DNA from: Amorphophallus konjac
Lineage: Eukaryota > Streptophyta > Magnoliopsida > Alismatales > Araceae
Assembly: GCA_022559845.1 (NCBI GenBank)
Contig: CM040125.1
Location: 325,569,829-325,633,828, forward strand
Direction: 5' to 3'
Length of the DNA stretch: 64,000 bases
The first letter of the stretch is position 1; each line of letters opens with the position of its first letter. Both the position numbers and the translations under genes were made by a program. Below are positions 11,691 to 23,474 of this stretch, in pieces. The notes beneath the pieces are model-generated. The model worked only from the letters and a program-made list of their open reading frames with translations. It had not been told where the DNA came from and ran no database searches.

Positions 11691-12210
11691 ACAGTAAAAC
11701 TACATAAACTAAAACAGAAGTCAAGGAATCCATGCTATACGACCTATATGCATGAATTTTCTTTGATTATCAAGTTGGGCTTCGTATCTTGAGAACACAT
11801 ATCTCATTTGGTTGATCTGGACGACGGAAACGAAGAGATCTGGGAAGAAGTAGAAAGAATATAGGGTGACTACAGTGGCAGTAGTAGCAGCAGCACCGCA
11901 GCTTCTTCACGTGTATAAGTGAGTGGCCAGCAAGAAGAGGAAGGAAGCAATCTCCTTCCTGCTCGATAGCAGGAACTGCAACTGCAACAGATGCAGCAGC
12001 CCAAGTAACTTCAGTAGTAGGAACGCTAGCAGAAGGAGTAGGATAGAAGAAGTAAAGCTTCTTCACAGCTATACGGTAGCAACGGACGTAGAGAAGAAAG
12101 GAGGAAGCAGCAGCTTTTCATTTTCACGCACGGTGGCAGGATGATGAAGACGACATCGATGCACAATAGAACAAGCAGCGGCAGTAGCCTTGGCTTGTTC
12201 GATGGAGAGG

Positions 12211-12220
12211 TGTATTTATA
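12211..12220 (-). promoter_or_regulatory. TATA box of the A 3' LTR
   Basis: The minus strand reads CACTATAAATACACC. The same box is at 31877-31884 in the other LTR. Confidence 0.65.
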
Positions 12221-12632
12221 GTGAAAAGAAACCTTACGGGGTTAGAGTTCTACTCGGATTTATCCTTCCCACACAGTAATCCTAGTGGATCTAAATTTTC
12301 CCATGCATTATCCTTATTGCTAAATCACCAGCCATCATCCGGTTGGGTTAAAACCTTAAGGCATGCAAGCTTTAAACGTGAGGATGGGTTTTGGGCTTTT
12401 GGAAACAAATCCCATTTTATATGTATACTTACCCTTCATTCCCTTTGGACGTAGGAAAGGTTAGGGGCTTTTAAGGCCCATTAGCTATTAGTTCTCTTAG
12501 CTAATTTATATGTATGGGAGGCCCATACGTGTGTGGTTTATAAGTTTAAGTAAGTTAAAGCCCATTTATAGCTTTTGTTATTTTGCTTGGAAAATTTATT
12601 TATTTATTCCTTTATTTATCCGGGTTACTACC

Positions 12633-12645
12633 CCCTCCCCCACTT
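12633..12645 (-). promoter_or_regulatory. Polypurine tract of element A
   Basis: The minus strand reads GTGGGGGAGGGGG directly before the 3' LTR, the usual plus-strand primer of LTR elements. Confidence 0.7.
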
Positions 12646-12708
12646 AAAAGAATTTGGTCCCCAAATTCAATCGCATATAGACATGGAGGATGCAGAGTAC
12701 TTACGATT

Positions 12709-14594
12709 TTAGAATAAGTCGGGAAATCTTTTCTTCATAGATTCTTTAGTCTCCCAAGTAGCTTCTTGTTCTAACCACTTGCTCCATTGTACCTTTACCA
12801 TGGGAATAGTTTTGTTCCTCAGCACACGAACCTCGCGATCAAGGATCTTCAAAGGCTTTTGTTCATATGTGAGATCCTTTTGTATCACCAGGTCACCATG
12901 ATCTATTATGTGGGATGGATCATGAACATACTTTTTGAGCATGGAAATGTGGAATAAATTATGCACTTCGGATAGTTACGGTGGAAAAGGCCATCTAATA
13001 GGAAACCTCGCCAACTCTTTCTAACACTTCGAAGGGACCGATATTCTTGGTGTTAGCTTACCATTAACACCAAATCTTCTAATGCCTCGGCCTAGGGAAA
13101 CCTTAAGAAAGACGTGGTCTCCAACTTGAAACTCGAGTTCCCTCCTTCTAGTATCGGTGTAAGTCTTTTGCCTAGATTGAGCCATCTTGAGCCTTTCTCT
13201 AATTAGTTGAATCTTCTCGGAGGTATCCCTTACTATCTCTGGGCCTAGTAGTTGCTTTTCACCAACTTTGTCCCAGCATAAGGGTAATCGATAACTCCTT
13301 CCGTACAATGCCTCGAAAGGTGCCATTTGGATACTAGCCTAGTAACTGTTGTTATATGTAAACTTGACTAGAGACAAGTGATCATGACAGCTTCCACCGA
13401 AATCAATGATACAAGCTCGTAGCATGTCTTCTACCACTTGATTTGTTCTCTCGATCTGACCATCCATTTGAGGATGAAAAGTAGTACTCAAGTTGAGTCT
13501 CGTCCCCAACAAGTGTTGTAAACCCTTCCAAAAATGAGAAGTGAAGCGCGGGTCTCCGTCAGACACGATCGAAACAGGAACTCCATGTAGCCTGACAACT
13601 TCTTTGATGTATAAGGTAGCTAGAACATCAACTGACCATCGGCTCTTTATAGGCAAGAAGTGTGCCGACTTGGTCAATCAATCTATGATGACTCATATCC
13701 CATCATGTCCTCCTTTAGATTTAGACAGACCCATTATGAAATCCATACCGATATCTTCCCACTTCCACTTGGGAATGTCCAGAGGATGTAACTTACTGGC
13801 AGACTTTTAGTGTTCTGCCTTGACTTGTTGGCTGGTGAGACAGTGAGATACAAAGTCCGCTACCTCCCTTTTCATGTTGGGCTACCAAAAGGTCTGTTTC
13901 AAGTCTTGGTACATCTTGGTCGATCCGGGATGAATCGTGTACCTTAATCTGTGACCTTCATCTAGAATTTTCTTCTTCAATTCTGGGCAATCCGGTACAC
14001 AAGTCCTTTCTCGAAATAATAATCTTCCATCGGATGCTACCTTGAAATCAGGTTGCTCTTCTAACTTGCCCTTAACTTCAACCAGCACCAGGTCATTATC
14101 TTGAAGCTCCCTGATCTCGGAGAGTAAATCCGGTTGTATCCTCACGTGTGATAGAGTAATACACTTTTTCTCCTTGTCCATGTTTATATTAAGCTTAGTG
14201 AATTGTTCTAGCATCTTCCATTCCTAGATCATACAGTTGGCTAATAACGCGCTTGGCTTTCGACTAAGTGCATCAGCTACATGATTACCCTTTCCAGGAT
14301 GATATTATATAGTGAAGTCGAAGTCCTTGAGATACTCTAGACAATGCCTTTGTCTCATATTCAATTCTTTTTGAGAGAATAGATACTTGAGACTCTTGTG
14401 ATCGGAGTACACGGTAAACTGCTCTCCGTAGAGATAGTGTCTCCAGATTTTCAAGTCAAATACTACCACGGCCAACTCTAAGTCATGGACCGGGTAGTTC
14501 TCCTCATACTTCTTTAATTATCAGGAAAAGTAAGCAATGACTCTCCCTTGTTGCATTACCACACATCTGAGGCCAATGCCAGACGCATCGGTAT
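12709..14594 (-). pseudogene. pol: pol of element A: RNase H end, integrase and chromodomain, truncated by element B
   Basis: Read on the minus strand from the B junction. RNase H starts in TDASGIGL and contains [14 protein letters not shown]. Next is an integrase zinc region ending SHCLTSQQ, where the family has C..CQQ, so one zinc cysteine is lost. The integrase core follows with MDFIMGL, SDGDPRFTS and HPQMDGQIERTN supplying the D, D and E. GDHVFLKVS marks the C-terminal part, and the chromodomain ends VKVQW..EQEATWE and FPDLF at 12709. Several stops and shifts (near 13340, 13680, 13880, 14220) make it dead. The order and chromodomain place A in the Tekay/Del chromoviruses, like element C. 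Confidence 0.85.
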
Positions 14595-15329
14595 TGAAGA
14601 GGCATAATCTCGCGTTGATCCTGAGCCGTGAGATCCTGGGAGAATCTTTGATCATGGTCACCACGTCTATATGAACTGTAAGGTAGGAAATGGATCAGAG
14701 GTGCCCAGGGAGGAGTCCCTAGGAAAAACCCTCTGATGCTTAAGTCAGCAAAAGTGATAGAGCACGGATGCGAAAAGAGGTGGTAGGACAAAGAGAGGGC
14801 GCGGGATTCTTCTCCACCAAGAGGTGTGGTGGTTTTCTCTCAAGATGATTGCTTACCTTCTCGGAGGGTCTCCCTGGGGTTTATATAGCAGTCCGTTTAA
14901 CGTAAGAGTCTAGGGAGCTGAGGGGATTTCAGAGAGGTTACGTCCTTGTAGTGGGATCTTTATGGCATAAGGACTCTTGCTCTTTCTTATCCCTTGGATT
15001 TCCCTGCTCCTGCTGGATGCGTAATGGATGCTTGGATAAGCTTCTGACAGTCGATCCGAGCCTGGGGCGCTCGCTCGAGATTTTATTCTGAGCGATAAGC
15101 GTGTAGCTCGGGTAGGCCGTGTTGGGTCCCCGCAGGGGATCTCCCGACCGATCTGTCACTCGGACTTTCGGACCTGAGGGTCGCCTAGGAAGTACTGCTC
15201 CGAGTGAGTTTTTGGGCTTGAAGTAAGTGGACCCCAAATCGGGCTGTCACTTTAGGGAGCTGGACTTGGTTCGATCGAATTGGACCTAGTTGGGCCGTGC
15301 TTTTAGGTGGTAGATTTTCCCCCTCTCCA
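14595..15329 (-). repeat. 3' LTR of element B
   Basis: 735 bp, plus strand from tgaagaggcat to ctctcca. On the minus strand it begins TGGAGAGGGGG after a purine-rich tract (AGGAGGGGGACAAG, about 15330-15343) and ends TTCA. The last bases match the 5' LTR copy except two. TATA box at 14881-14888 on the minus strand. By eye the first 97 aligned bases of the two LTRs differ at 9 places, mostly transitions. Confidence 0.85.
14881..14888 (-). promoter_or_regulatory. TATA box of the B 3' LTR
   Basis: The minus strand reads CTATATAAACCCC. The other LTR keeps the same box at 27667-27676. Confidence 0.6.
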
Positions 15330-15636
15330 CTTGTCCCCCTCCTACTCCCGAGCCAAGATTGGGCTCGGATGAGTAGTAGTTATGGGGATGACGTTGGTGG
15401 CTCGGTTTGGATGGGGAATTATCTCCGGCATGGGCCACTTAATGCGGCTGTACTAAGAATACGCCCGTAATGATGACTCTTTTGAGTTGATGCGAGGAGC
15501 CCCAATTTAGGAGTTTGGAACGTCGTGCTATTTCCCGCCAAGCTTGTGGGGAGATAAATATTGCACGTGCTTGCATTCCAAACCCCCTTCGTTTAGGGTT
15601 TTCTCCTTCTATCGCATAGATATTTCGGAAGGGCTC

Positions 15637-18195
15637 ATGCGCCGCGAGGGCAATCAGGAAGAGCAGTGACTTACGGAGGCCTTTGCAGAGCTTGCGGAGA
15701 TTACGGTGGCGGCGATTGGCCAGCTTCCACCTCCTCCAGAATCATCTGATTCGGTGCTCTTTTCATCCTCTTCCAGTTCCTCTCTTTCTTCCACGGCGGA
15801 GCAACATCCTTCGACCGACACGCAGGAAGCCAGGCAAGGCACGGGAAGTTTGGTGTCGCAGCCTGAGCATACCATGCGTAGCGAGTTGGGCGAGGCCAAG
15901 TAAAGAGGATGGGGAGACGTTACGGGCTGCCATGGTAGTACCACTTTTCTCCGTCTAAGCCTTACGAGTCTAGTCTGGATGCTCATTCAGGCCGTTTATG
16001 TACTTTCCTCTTGGCTTGGAAGTGTGGGTTTCGTCTCCCCCTACACCCGTTTGTCGTGCGACTGCTTCAGTTTTATCGACTGGCTCCTGTCTAGTTGGTT
16101 TCCAACTCGTACACTTTTATTTTTTCCTTCATCTTTCTCTGTCGCTCGTGTGGGCTTCACACTTCATTGGAGCTTTTCAATTCCTTCTTTGAGTTGAAGG
16201 AGCAGACCCACGTGGGTAAGGGCTTCTTCTATCTTTAGGTGAGGAGGGGAAGGAGCTGCGTGTCCCTTTCTGCCAAAGATTCCTCTCACAAAGGGTGGAA
16301 GACCCAATTTTTTTGGGTAGGCTCATCCGCAGATGGCGCCTCCTAGGACTTCCCGACGGCGGTCAATTTCCATCTATCCATCCCCTCGAAGCAAGCAGCG
16401 GTTTCTTCGGAGCTGGAGGAGGAGATCAGGGTTCTCCATGAGAATCGTCGGTCGACCGCCGAGTTGATGACGGTGGCCAACATCGAGGATTATTTCTCCC
16501 GCGCCATGCCGTCTCAAGGTGAGAACCCTAAAGTCTTGCGCCACTGCTTCCGGGTCGAGCAGGTAGGCCCTCTTCTAACGTTCTGACTTCCACTGCTTAG
16601 ATTCTAGGCGGACGAATGACGAGGGGGAAAAGTCGTCGGAGCAGAAGATCGTCGATTTGCAGGAGAGGCCTACTCCGAGTGAACCCCAAGCTTCAGGGGG
16701 CCCCTCCTGTGCCTGAGATAGGGGCAATGCTCGGGGAGATGCTCCTGAGCGCCGTGGGGCCAAACACAAGGACCCTTAGGAGCGGCTACTACTATCCTCC
16801 ATGAAGGCCTTGACCGCTTCTTCTCAGCGGTTAAACAAGGCGGGGGTCATTCGCCTAGCTGAGAAGCGGCTCCGACCGGTCGAGGAGCCTTCAATCGAGG
16901 AAATCTGCCGTCCGGATCCCCCGTCCATTGAGCCAGGGATGACTTCTGCTGGTGGGGGAGCTGTTATCGAGCCTGCCAGACTACAGACAGAAGGGCTAGC
17001 CTCCGGATTCCCGGTCGAGGTTGGTGGGGTGCAGGACGAGGCGACATCCCAGCCCGTGTCAAGCCTTGTCATCCCAAAGATGGGGGCGCTTGGGAGGGAT
17101 GCCCCGGTCCCGGGCCTTCCAGAAAGGACTCTCCCCCCTCCCACTGGTGCCTCCACGGTTCGGGCTTCTCTATATCAACGGTGCCGATCTTTGGTGCCTT
17201 CGCTGAATCGGGAAGAAATGAGACGCGATCTCCCTTCTCTACTCTTCGAGAGGGTTATGGAGGGCGGCTTGATCATGGCCCAGCTGGGGGCCGAGATAAT
17301 CGATTTCTTCGCTCGGCTAGACAGTGAAGAGAGGTCCCTTTCTCGGGTCCGCACTGAGTCCGATCAGAGGATCGGTAAATTGACTTCCCAGCTCGAGGTC
17401 TCTCGGCGGGAGGCGGCCTTGCTTCGAGCTCAGAATCAGTCGAGCCAAGAGGAGGCTGGGATTCTGGCTAAGCATCTGGCCCAGGCTCGCTATATGGCCG
17501 ACCTGAAGGGCAAACTCTTGGAAGAGGAGCGTCAGTCTTAGGTCGAGGGTTACGAGCAGTGGAGGGCCGAGTGAGAGGAGCTCAACAACCAGGTCCATGG
17601 GGCTGAGCGAGAGCAGAGGGAAGCTGAGGTCGCGCGGACTGAGGTTGAGGTGAAGTTGTCTGAGATCGAGGGGAACTTGCTCTAGTCCGAGAAGAGGATA
17701 GCCAAGTTTGAGAAGGAAGTGGAGTGAGCTGGGGCGGCGGCGGTCGAACGGTATTGAAGCTCGGAGGGTTATCCTGTAGTTCTTGAGATGGCGGCCTTCT
17801 CGTATTACGAGCCAGGCTACCGTCGGGGACTGTGGAAGGGATTCACCCAAGGCTTCCATCGCGCGGTCATTGAGGCCTAGCAGCAGGTGACCGATGAGCT
17901 TGTCTTTCCTTCCGGGCAACGCTACGACTCGAATGCGGATACCACCGATTCTACTTCTTCATCATCGAGTGAAGGGGGGATCAGGATTGCCTCTGCTTCA
18001 ACAGATGGATCACTAGCTCTGGTCACCTCTAGACGGCGCACGGTCAAGGCAGTTCCCACACAAGTGGGGTCAGTGTCTGGACTGGCCATCGCCGAGGATA
18101 CCGGGGATAGATCTTCTGGTGCTGAGGATCCTTCAACCGCCGAGCCTCAAGAAAGGCTACGGGTCTCTCAGAGTCCCCCCATCTCCATAGATTAG
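15637..18195 (+). pseudogene. Antisense ORF of Tat-type element B (putative gypsy-type transposon domain, coiled coil)
   Basis: Opposite in sense to gag-pol, as in Grande-like elements. It starts MRREGNQEEQ at 15637, with a stop right after. A domain at about 15955-16236 reads FLLAWKCGFRLPLHPFVVRL and then SLELFNSFF, which I recognise as Transposase_28 ('putative gypsy type transposon', PF04195). A candidate intron (gtaggccct..ctgcttag) spans about 16562-16603. The longest clean stretch is 16801-17541, a Glu/Arg-rich coiled-coil region. It continues through stops to a GYRRGLWKGFTQGFHRA motif (about 17818-17870) and an acidic Ser/Thr-rich tail ending at 18195. Molecular role of these proteins is unknown. 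At least six in-frame stops show decay. Confidence 0.8.
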
Positions 18196-19469
18196 GATGA
18201 AAATGAGCTTGATGTGCCAGCTCTCTTCTCTTCTTTTTTCTTTTTTGTTGCCATGTAAGGTTTGCCCTTTTGATATATAATGGTAGTAATATTTAGCACT
18301 GAGTTGACTGTTTCTTACAGCTTTTGGCGTGATTTGACCACCGTATCTGTAGTTGCTAAAAAGGTGGGGATTTTAATTACGGATATCTCGCGTGCAGCGA
18401 CTGTCATGGTACTGGCGCCTTTCCGATTTTCCATGCTTTGAATGACTTGCCACTTCACATGTCCCCATGGAAGGGCTATTGAGGGAAATGGAGTAACTGC
18501 CCCTAGGGAAGAGTTCCTGCCTTTCGCGTTTCTTCAAGGGGAGAATTAATTAAGGCTAGGGTTCCCCTTTCGACCTATAAAAGGTCCCAAAGGGCGCCTC
18601 CACCTCCCTTCAACGCTTAAGGCTTTTCTTGCAGTTCTTCCTCTTTCTCCCTTCTCACGAAGCATCTGTCTCTGTGCTGGGGAATTACCAGCGAAACATG
18701 GAGGGCAATTCAGGAGATGAAAATCCTGACGTCCGCCAAAGGCGTTCATGCTGCTCCGACGCAGGAGAAGGAAAGAGGACGGGGCGGACATCGTAGGAGA
18801 AGGAAGGAGGATGGGGCGGACAACGTAGGAGAAGGAAGGAGGCCACGCGACGGGCACCTTTCCAACTTCTGGACCGCTGATAGGCGGTGTACAAGAAGGA
18901 AGGGGGCCCGGCCGCGGGCTCTCTCCTACTCTCCGGGCTGCCGCCCAATACGCGTGGGGCTGATGGCACAGCGTCATTAGTCCTCCCTTCCCGTCGCCTA
19001 TCTCACCTCTTCGAGGGGGCGTTCGGTTTTTCTCCCTCTTCTGCTCTTCAACCAACTTCCTCCCTTTTCTTTCACTCTTTGGAGGGTGCCTTTTATCCTT
19101 GCTCGCACCACTTGGAGGTGCTTGCTTTCTGTTCAGCCTCTGGCCTCCTTCCAAAGAGTTGGTAGAGGAGACCTTCTCTTGTTTTCCTTCATTTTCTTCC
19201 TCTGATACCTTTTTTCTAAGTTTCCCGAACGAACAGTGTCAGCCGCCCCATTATCCGAGCCAATTTCTACACTGGGTAGAGTCAGTGGCTCGGCTTGGGG
19301 GTGCTGGCCACGTCTGCGTCGAGTAATCAGCTCGTGTTGTAGTACCAGTGGATGTAGTATTTTTGTTTTTGATATGTACTGTATTGGCTGTGGCCTATCT
19401 GATGTACGAAAAACATTAATGAAAGGAAAATTCTTGCCATATATTGCTTACATGTTTGAGAAATGCTCA
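18196..19469. other. Non-coding spacer of element B between antisense ORF and integrase
   Basis: No supported gene. A TATAAAA (18576-18582, plus) stands in a promoter-like context (cgacctataaaaggtccc) upstream of a short Met-started frame at 18699 that soon stops. A 32-bp tandem repeat lies at 18763-18858. ORFs on either strand here are low-complexity shadows. Confidence 0.5.
18763..18858. repeat. 32-bp tandem repeat in the spacer of B
   Basis: aggagaaggaa starts at 18763, 18795 and 18827, each followed by g(a/g)aggacgggg-type sequence. The third unit has diverged at its end. Confidence 0.75.
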
Positions 19470-21051
19470 AAAATAGAACTTTCGTAATGTTGTCGCGTTC
19501 CATGTCCGAGGGATAGGCGTTCCTTCCATGGTAGATAATCGGTACGCCCCCTTCCCGAGCATCTCGACCACTCGGTAGGGGCCTTCCAAATTAGGGGCCA
19601 GCTTTCCTACCGCCTCCAGTGGTCGAGAGGCTTCAGCTTTCCTTAGAATGAAGTCTCCTATGCGGAAGTTTCTATCTTGGACTTTGCCATTGTAATATCA
19701 GGTGAGGCGTCGCTGATATTCCATGGCTCAGATGCCTGCGATCTCTCTTATCTCGCTTGCCATATCGAGGTTCTCTAGTAGTTTCTACTCATTTGCCTCG
19801 GGCGAGAAGTTGATGACTCAGAGAGATGGGCTGTCAACTTCCAAAGGAATCACGGCATCCGTGTCATACACCAACTGGATAGGAGTCTCACCGGTGGCGA
19901 TTCTTGGAGTAGTTCGGTGTGACCATAGTACGCTTGGCAATTCCTCAAGCCAACTACTCTTGGCCATACCGAGCCTGGCCTTAATGCCTTTTAATATAGT
20001 TTTGTTGGCATTTTCGACCAGTCCATTAGCCTACGGGTGGGCTACCGAAGTGAAATGGTTGTGAATGTGTAGGTCGGCACATCTGTTCCTGAAGTAACAA
20101 GAATCAATTTGCCGACCATTATTGCTCACAATCACTTGGGGGATACCGAAACCACAGATGATTGATTTCTAAATGAAGCTCCATACGACTGACTCGGTAA
20201 TCCTGGCGGTGGCTTCGGCTTCAATCCATTTGGTAAAATAATCGATGGCGATGATGACGAACTTCTTCTGGGCTTGGGCTGTGGGAAACGGCCCTAGGAT
20301 GTCAACCCCCCATCAAGCAAAAGGGTATGGCTCGGTAAGGGTGACAAGCTCTGAGGGAGGCTGATGGACCAGATGATTGAAACATTGGCATCGGTCGCAC
20401 CTTTGAACGTAGGTCACGCAGTCGCGTTGGAGAGTGGGCCACCAATAACCTTGCTGCAACAAGATCCTGGCTAGCGATCTTTCCCCTTGATGCGCGCCGT
20501 AGATACCTTCGTGGACCTCTTGAATTGCTCGGCTGGCCTCCTCGGTACCGAGACACTTGAGGAGGGGGCCGGAAAAAGTCCTCCAGTACAAGGCCTCGTC
20601 TAAGATGACGAAGCATCGGGCTTGATACTTCAGTCTTCGTGCCTCTTGAGGGTCGGAGGGCTCCTGAGAATCTTGAAGCCAGGATATATATGGGGTCCGC
20701 CAGTCACTTGATGATGCCTGATCAACGGTCATGAGCTCTACTTCTATACTCGGATGCTCTAGCTCTTCAAGGAAAATCGATCGAGTTCCTTCTAGTCCGG
20801 CAGAGGAGGTCAGTCGAGAGAGGGCGTCCACCCGGGAGTTCTCTTCCCGAGTTATCCGGATAACCTGAAAACTCTCGAATAGTGGGGCTATTCCTCTTAC
20901 CAGTTGAAGGTATTTGATCATCAGTGTTTCTCGAGCTTCATAGTCACCGTTGACCTGGCTGACGACCAATTGGGAGTCAGTATGGATCCTGACTCGTTCG
21001 GCCCCCAGTCGTCGTGCCATCCTGGCTCCTGAGATGAGAGCCTCATACTCG
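19470..21051 (-). pseudogene. pol: RNase H second half and integrase of element B
   Basis: Minus strand. It resumes RNase H at SEYEALISGARMARRLGA (about 21050), with HTDSQLVVSQVNGDYEAR. The integrase zinc region contains H.G..GAHQGERSLARIL and CDRCQ. The core begins VDILGPFPTAQAQ and IDYFTKWIEAEAT (about 20200-20300). The second catalytic Asp is replaced: IVSNNGRQ where the family has SDNG (GAT to AAT, about 20125). Glu remains in NGLVENANKTIL. The protein ends ATTLRKFYF near 19470, with no chromodomain. Stops occur at 20313 and several places below. Confidence 0.8.
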
Positions 21052-21375
21052 GAGACTGATGGGGGCATCTCTCGTCCTTCACATTTTTCCACAGCTCCGA
21101 TTGTTCAACGGCATGGTTCCATTGTGTCCGTCACATTTTTCTGAGTCGAGTCATTTAATCTTATTATTTTATTTGAGTCATATCATTGTAATTTTCCTTT
21201 TATTTGAGTCATGTACCTAGGTTAATGAGTCATTTACCTAAGAATGTTTGTCATTAGGTTGATTAGGCTAGCTAATGGGCCCAATCCATTGGGATAGGCC
21301 CATGGGCACCCCCTACCCCTTGGTTATTTGTCATTGTATCTAGAGTCAGGGACTTTTTATAAAATGTGGGTTGCC

Positions 21376-21383
21376 TATATATA
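21376..21383 (+). promoter_or_regulatory. TATA box of insert E
   Basis: gcctatatataggacc, followed ~35 bp later by a short leader. It sets E to the plus orientation, opposite to B. Confidence 0.55.
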
Positions 21384-21479
21384 GGACCCCCATCTCCCCA
21401 TTTGAAGTTAATCAATCAATGAATGAAATCTGAGAATTTAGTCCAACCTAATTGTTCTTGTGGTGAGAAGCCATTAGAG

Positions 21480-21700
21480 TGGAGTGAGAAGCTCCCCTCC
21501 CCTATCTCTCTCCTCTCTCTCTCTCTCTCACTCTCTCTCTCCAAGAAGAGGAGGGAACCCCCCTCTCTCTCTCCTCCCCTCCCTCTCTCTCCTCCACATC
21601 ATCAACCCTCTCTCTCCCCCTCATTATTCATCCTCCCAACTACCCCCAACCCTCATTACTCCACCCCTAGTCCCAAGAGACCCTCCACCAATCCATACTC
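21480..21700 (+). repeat. CT/CCT-rich low-complexity tract in E
   Basis: Runs of ctctctct and ccctctc. They create a long Pro/Ser-rich frame (21423-22262) that I do not regard as a gene. Confidence 0.8.
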
Positions 21701-23474
21701 CACCACCCAACCACCAACTACCCAATCCCCTTCCCTAAACACCCTCTCATCTCCCAAGGGAGAATTCCCCACTCCCCAAGCACCCCTTCCCTTCCCCAAC
21801 ACAACCCCTCCCATCCCCAAGATAAAAAAAATTAATCTCACCCTTAAACCCATTTTCAAATATCCTTTCCCTCTCACCCACCATCCCAAATTCGCAGCTC
21901 CTCTCTCACCCACTGTAAACACCCCATTCCAGCCCCCATTCTCCCCTTCCCAAACCTTGGAACACCCCCTCCCAGACCGCCTCACAGCTAGAGGTTGCCC
22001 CCATACACATCCACCTCATTTTCCCTCCCATATACCCCATTTCCCCCCATCATCTTCAACATGCAGTTCTCAGTTCGGAGGAAGCAGAGAAGCTGTGGAT
22101 TGCAGAGGCTGGCCCGTCATCTCCTCGATGAACCTGGTGGCAAATTCTATATTTCTGGAAAGATCGTCAAGTCAGCTTCGCAACCGTGGTGGTCTCGTCC
22201 CTGTCCGAGTTCGTAGCTCCCCGGAAGAGCCATCTTCGCTGGACTGCACTTCTTCCTCCTGACAGTCAACCTGGAGCATCGTTCAGAGACTGCCACGGCC
22301 ATCTTCCTAAGGATCTGGAGGCGGGACTTGTCTGGGAGCTTCTACAACGAGCCTACTTCGAGGAACTAAAAGCGGAATCCCGTTCGGCATCCGGAGCTAA
22401 GATTTATCAACTTTCTCCTCCAGGTGCGCAGTTCTGTCTCCTCTGGAACAGAACCGACCCCTATCCACTATTCGAGCTCTCCCTGTCTTTTCTGACATCC
22501 TCTGGCATCCCCATTGGTCTCGTTTCGAATAGGACTCAACAACAGTTCCAATGACTCCAACCACGCCTAATTCCGAGCTCTGGAGCATCCGTAGTGTCTT
22601 CATCTTCCAGCTGCAGTGGTGCTAAGACAGTCAGGACCAGAACTCAGGGTACCTGTTCGCGCCTCTGCCCCGACCAGCACAGTCAACGAGGAAATTCCAA
22701 AAAATTTGGACGTCTTTCAGGGTCACCTAAGAAGATTCTTCATATGGTCTCATCTCCAACAAAATTCGGGAGTGGCTTCTGCGGCATCAACTTCAACTGT
22801 CTGTCCCTGGTTCCTGAGAACGGGTAGAGTCGGCAACCTCCATCGTTTAGCTTCTATTTTAGTCTTTCCCCTCCCCGCCTGGCCGGCTGAGCGCCCCTCC
22901 CTACGTGGAGGTATATTTTGGTTGTAATCCAATTCCCCATCCCTAGTCCAACCCCCTTGCAAGAGGCGTAGTGCATGTAATTTGATTTAATCAGGTTGAA
23001 GCTTCATCGGCGCGGCGTACGGGTGCATACCCACGCCTCCCCGCTCGCCATCGTCTCCGGCGAGGATCGGCGTCTTCACGCTGATTAGGTGAGCTTCTGG
23101 CCCCCCCCCCTCCCTTTGCTGGTTAATCTTGCTTAATTAGTATTACTTCTTAACTCCGTTGGACAGTGAGTGAGCGCCCGTTCCGAATTTGCTTATATTT
23201 GAGTGGCTACCGCGGGTGAGTTGTGAGAGTGACCCTTCAACCCATGACTTCGGCGTGTTGACCGCCCGTGAATTTGGGCAACCCCTGGCCCTTAGGGGTC
23301 CTCCCCAAGCCAGCCATACCCTTGGAAACCTCCGGTCCAACCTCGGACCCTCACCCCATTACCGGTCCACCTACGGACCCGAGTGTGCCAAACACGAGTG
23401 AGTCCGCTTGTGTGACATTGCCAAGTCGTTGCGTTGCTTGCAATTTAGGTCCTAGTTTGTGTCACACTAGAGAC

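Larger units (their letters stand above)
9527..12632 (-). repeat. 3' LTR of element A
   Basis: A 3.1-kb near-copy of 29187-32296 in the same orientation. On the minus strand it starts just after a polypurine tract (GTGGGGGAGGGGG, 12633-12645) and ends ..GGGCATGGCA at 9527. TATA box at 12211-12220. Long LTRs of this size are usual in Tekay/Del chromoviruses. The first base is changed (GGTAGTAACCC against TGTAGCAACCC in the other copy). Confidence 0.85.
21057..23469 (+). mobile_element. Insert E, probable 2.4-kb solo LTR inside RNase H of B
   Basis: The flanks carry gagac at 21052-21056 and 23470-23474. Removing the insert and one copy restores the RNase H frame (ASNN joined to VSEYEAL), so the limits are exact. 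A 5-bp duplication fits LTR-element integration. The insert begins TG and ends ..CACACTA, where TA may be a decayed CA. No internal long repeat is visible, so one LTR rather than a full element is likely. A TATA box on plus at 21376-21383 gives ~320 bp of U3 and a very long transcribed part with CT-rich tracts. Confidence 0.7.

Noticed and set aside
18546..19154. 202-codon minus ORF in the spacer of B
   Set aside because: It overlaps a purine-rich tandem repeat, its composition is Arg/Pro/Ser only, and no domain is visible.
21423..22262. 279-codon plus ORF in insert E
   Set aside because: It is driven by CT/CCT low-complexity sequence, has no domain, and a TATA box just upstream shows it is LTR leader.
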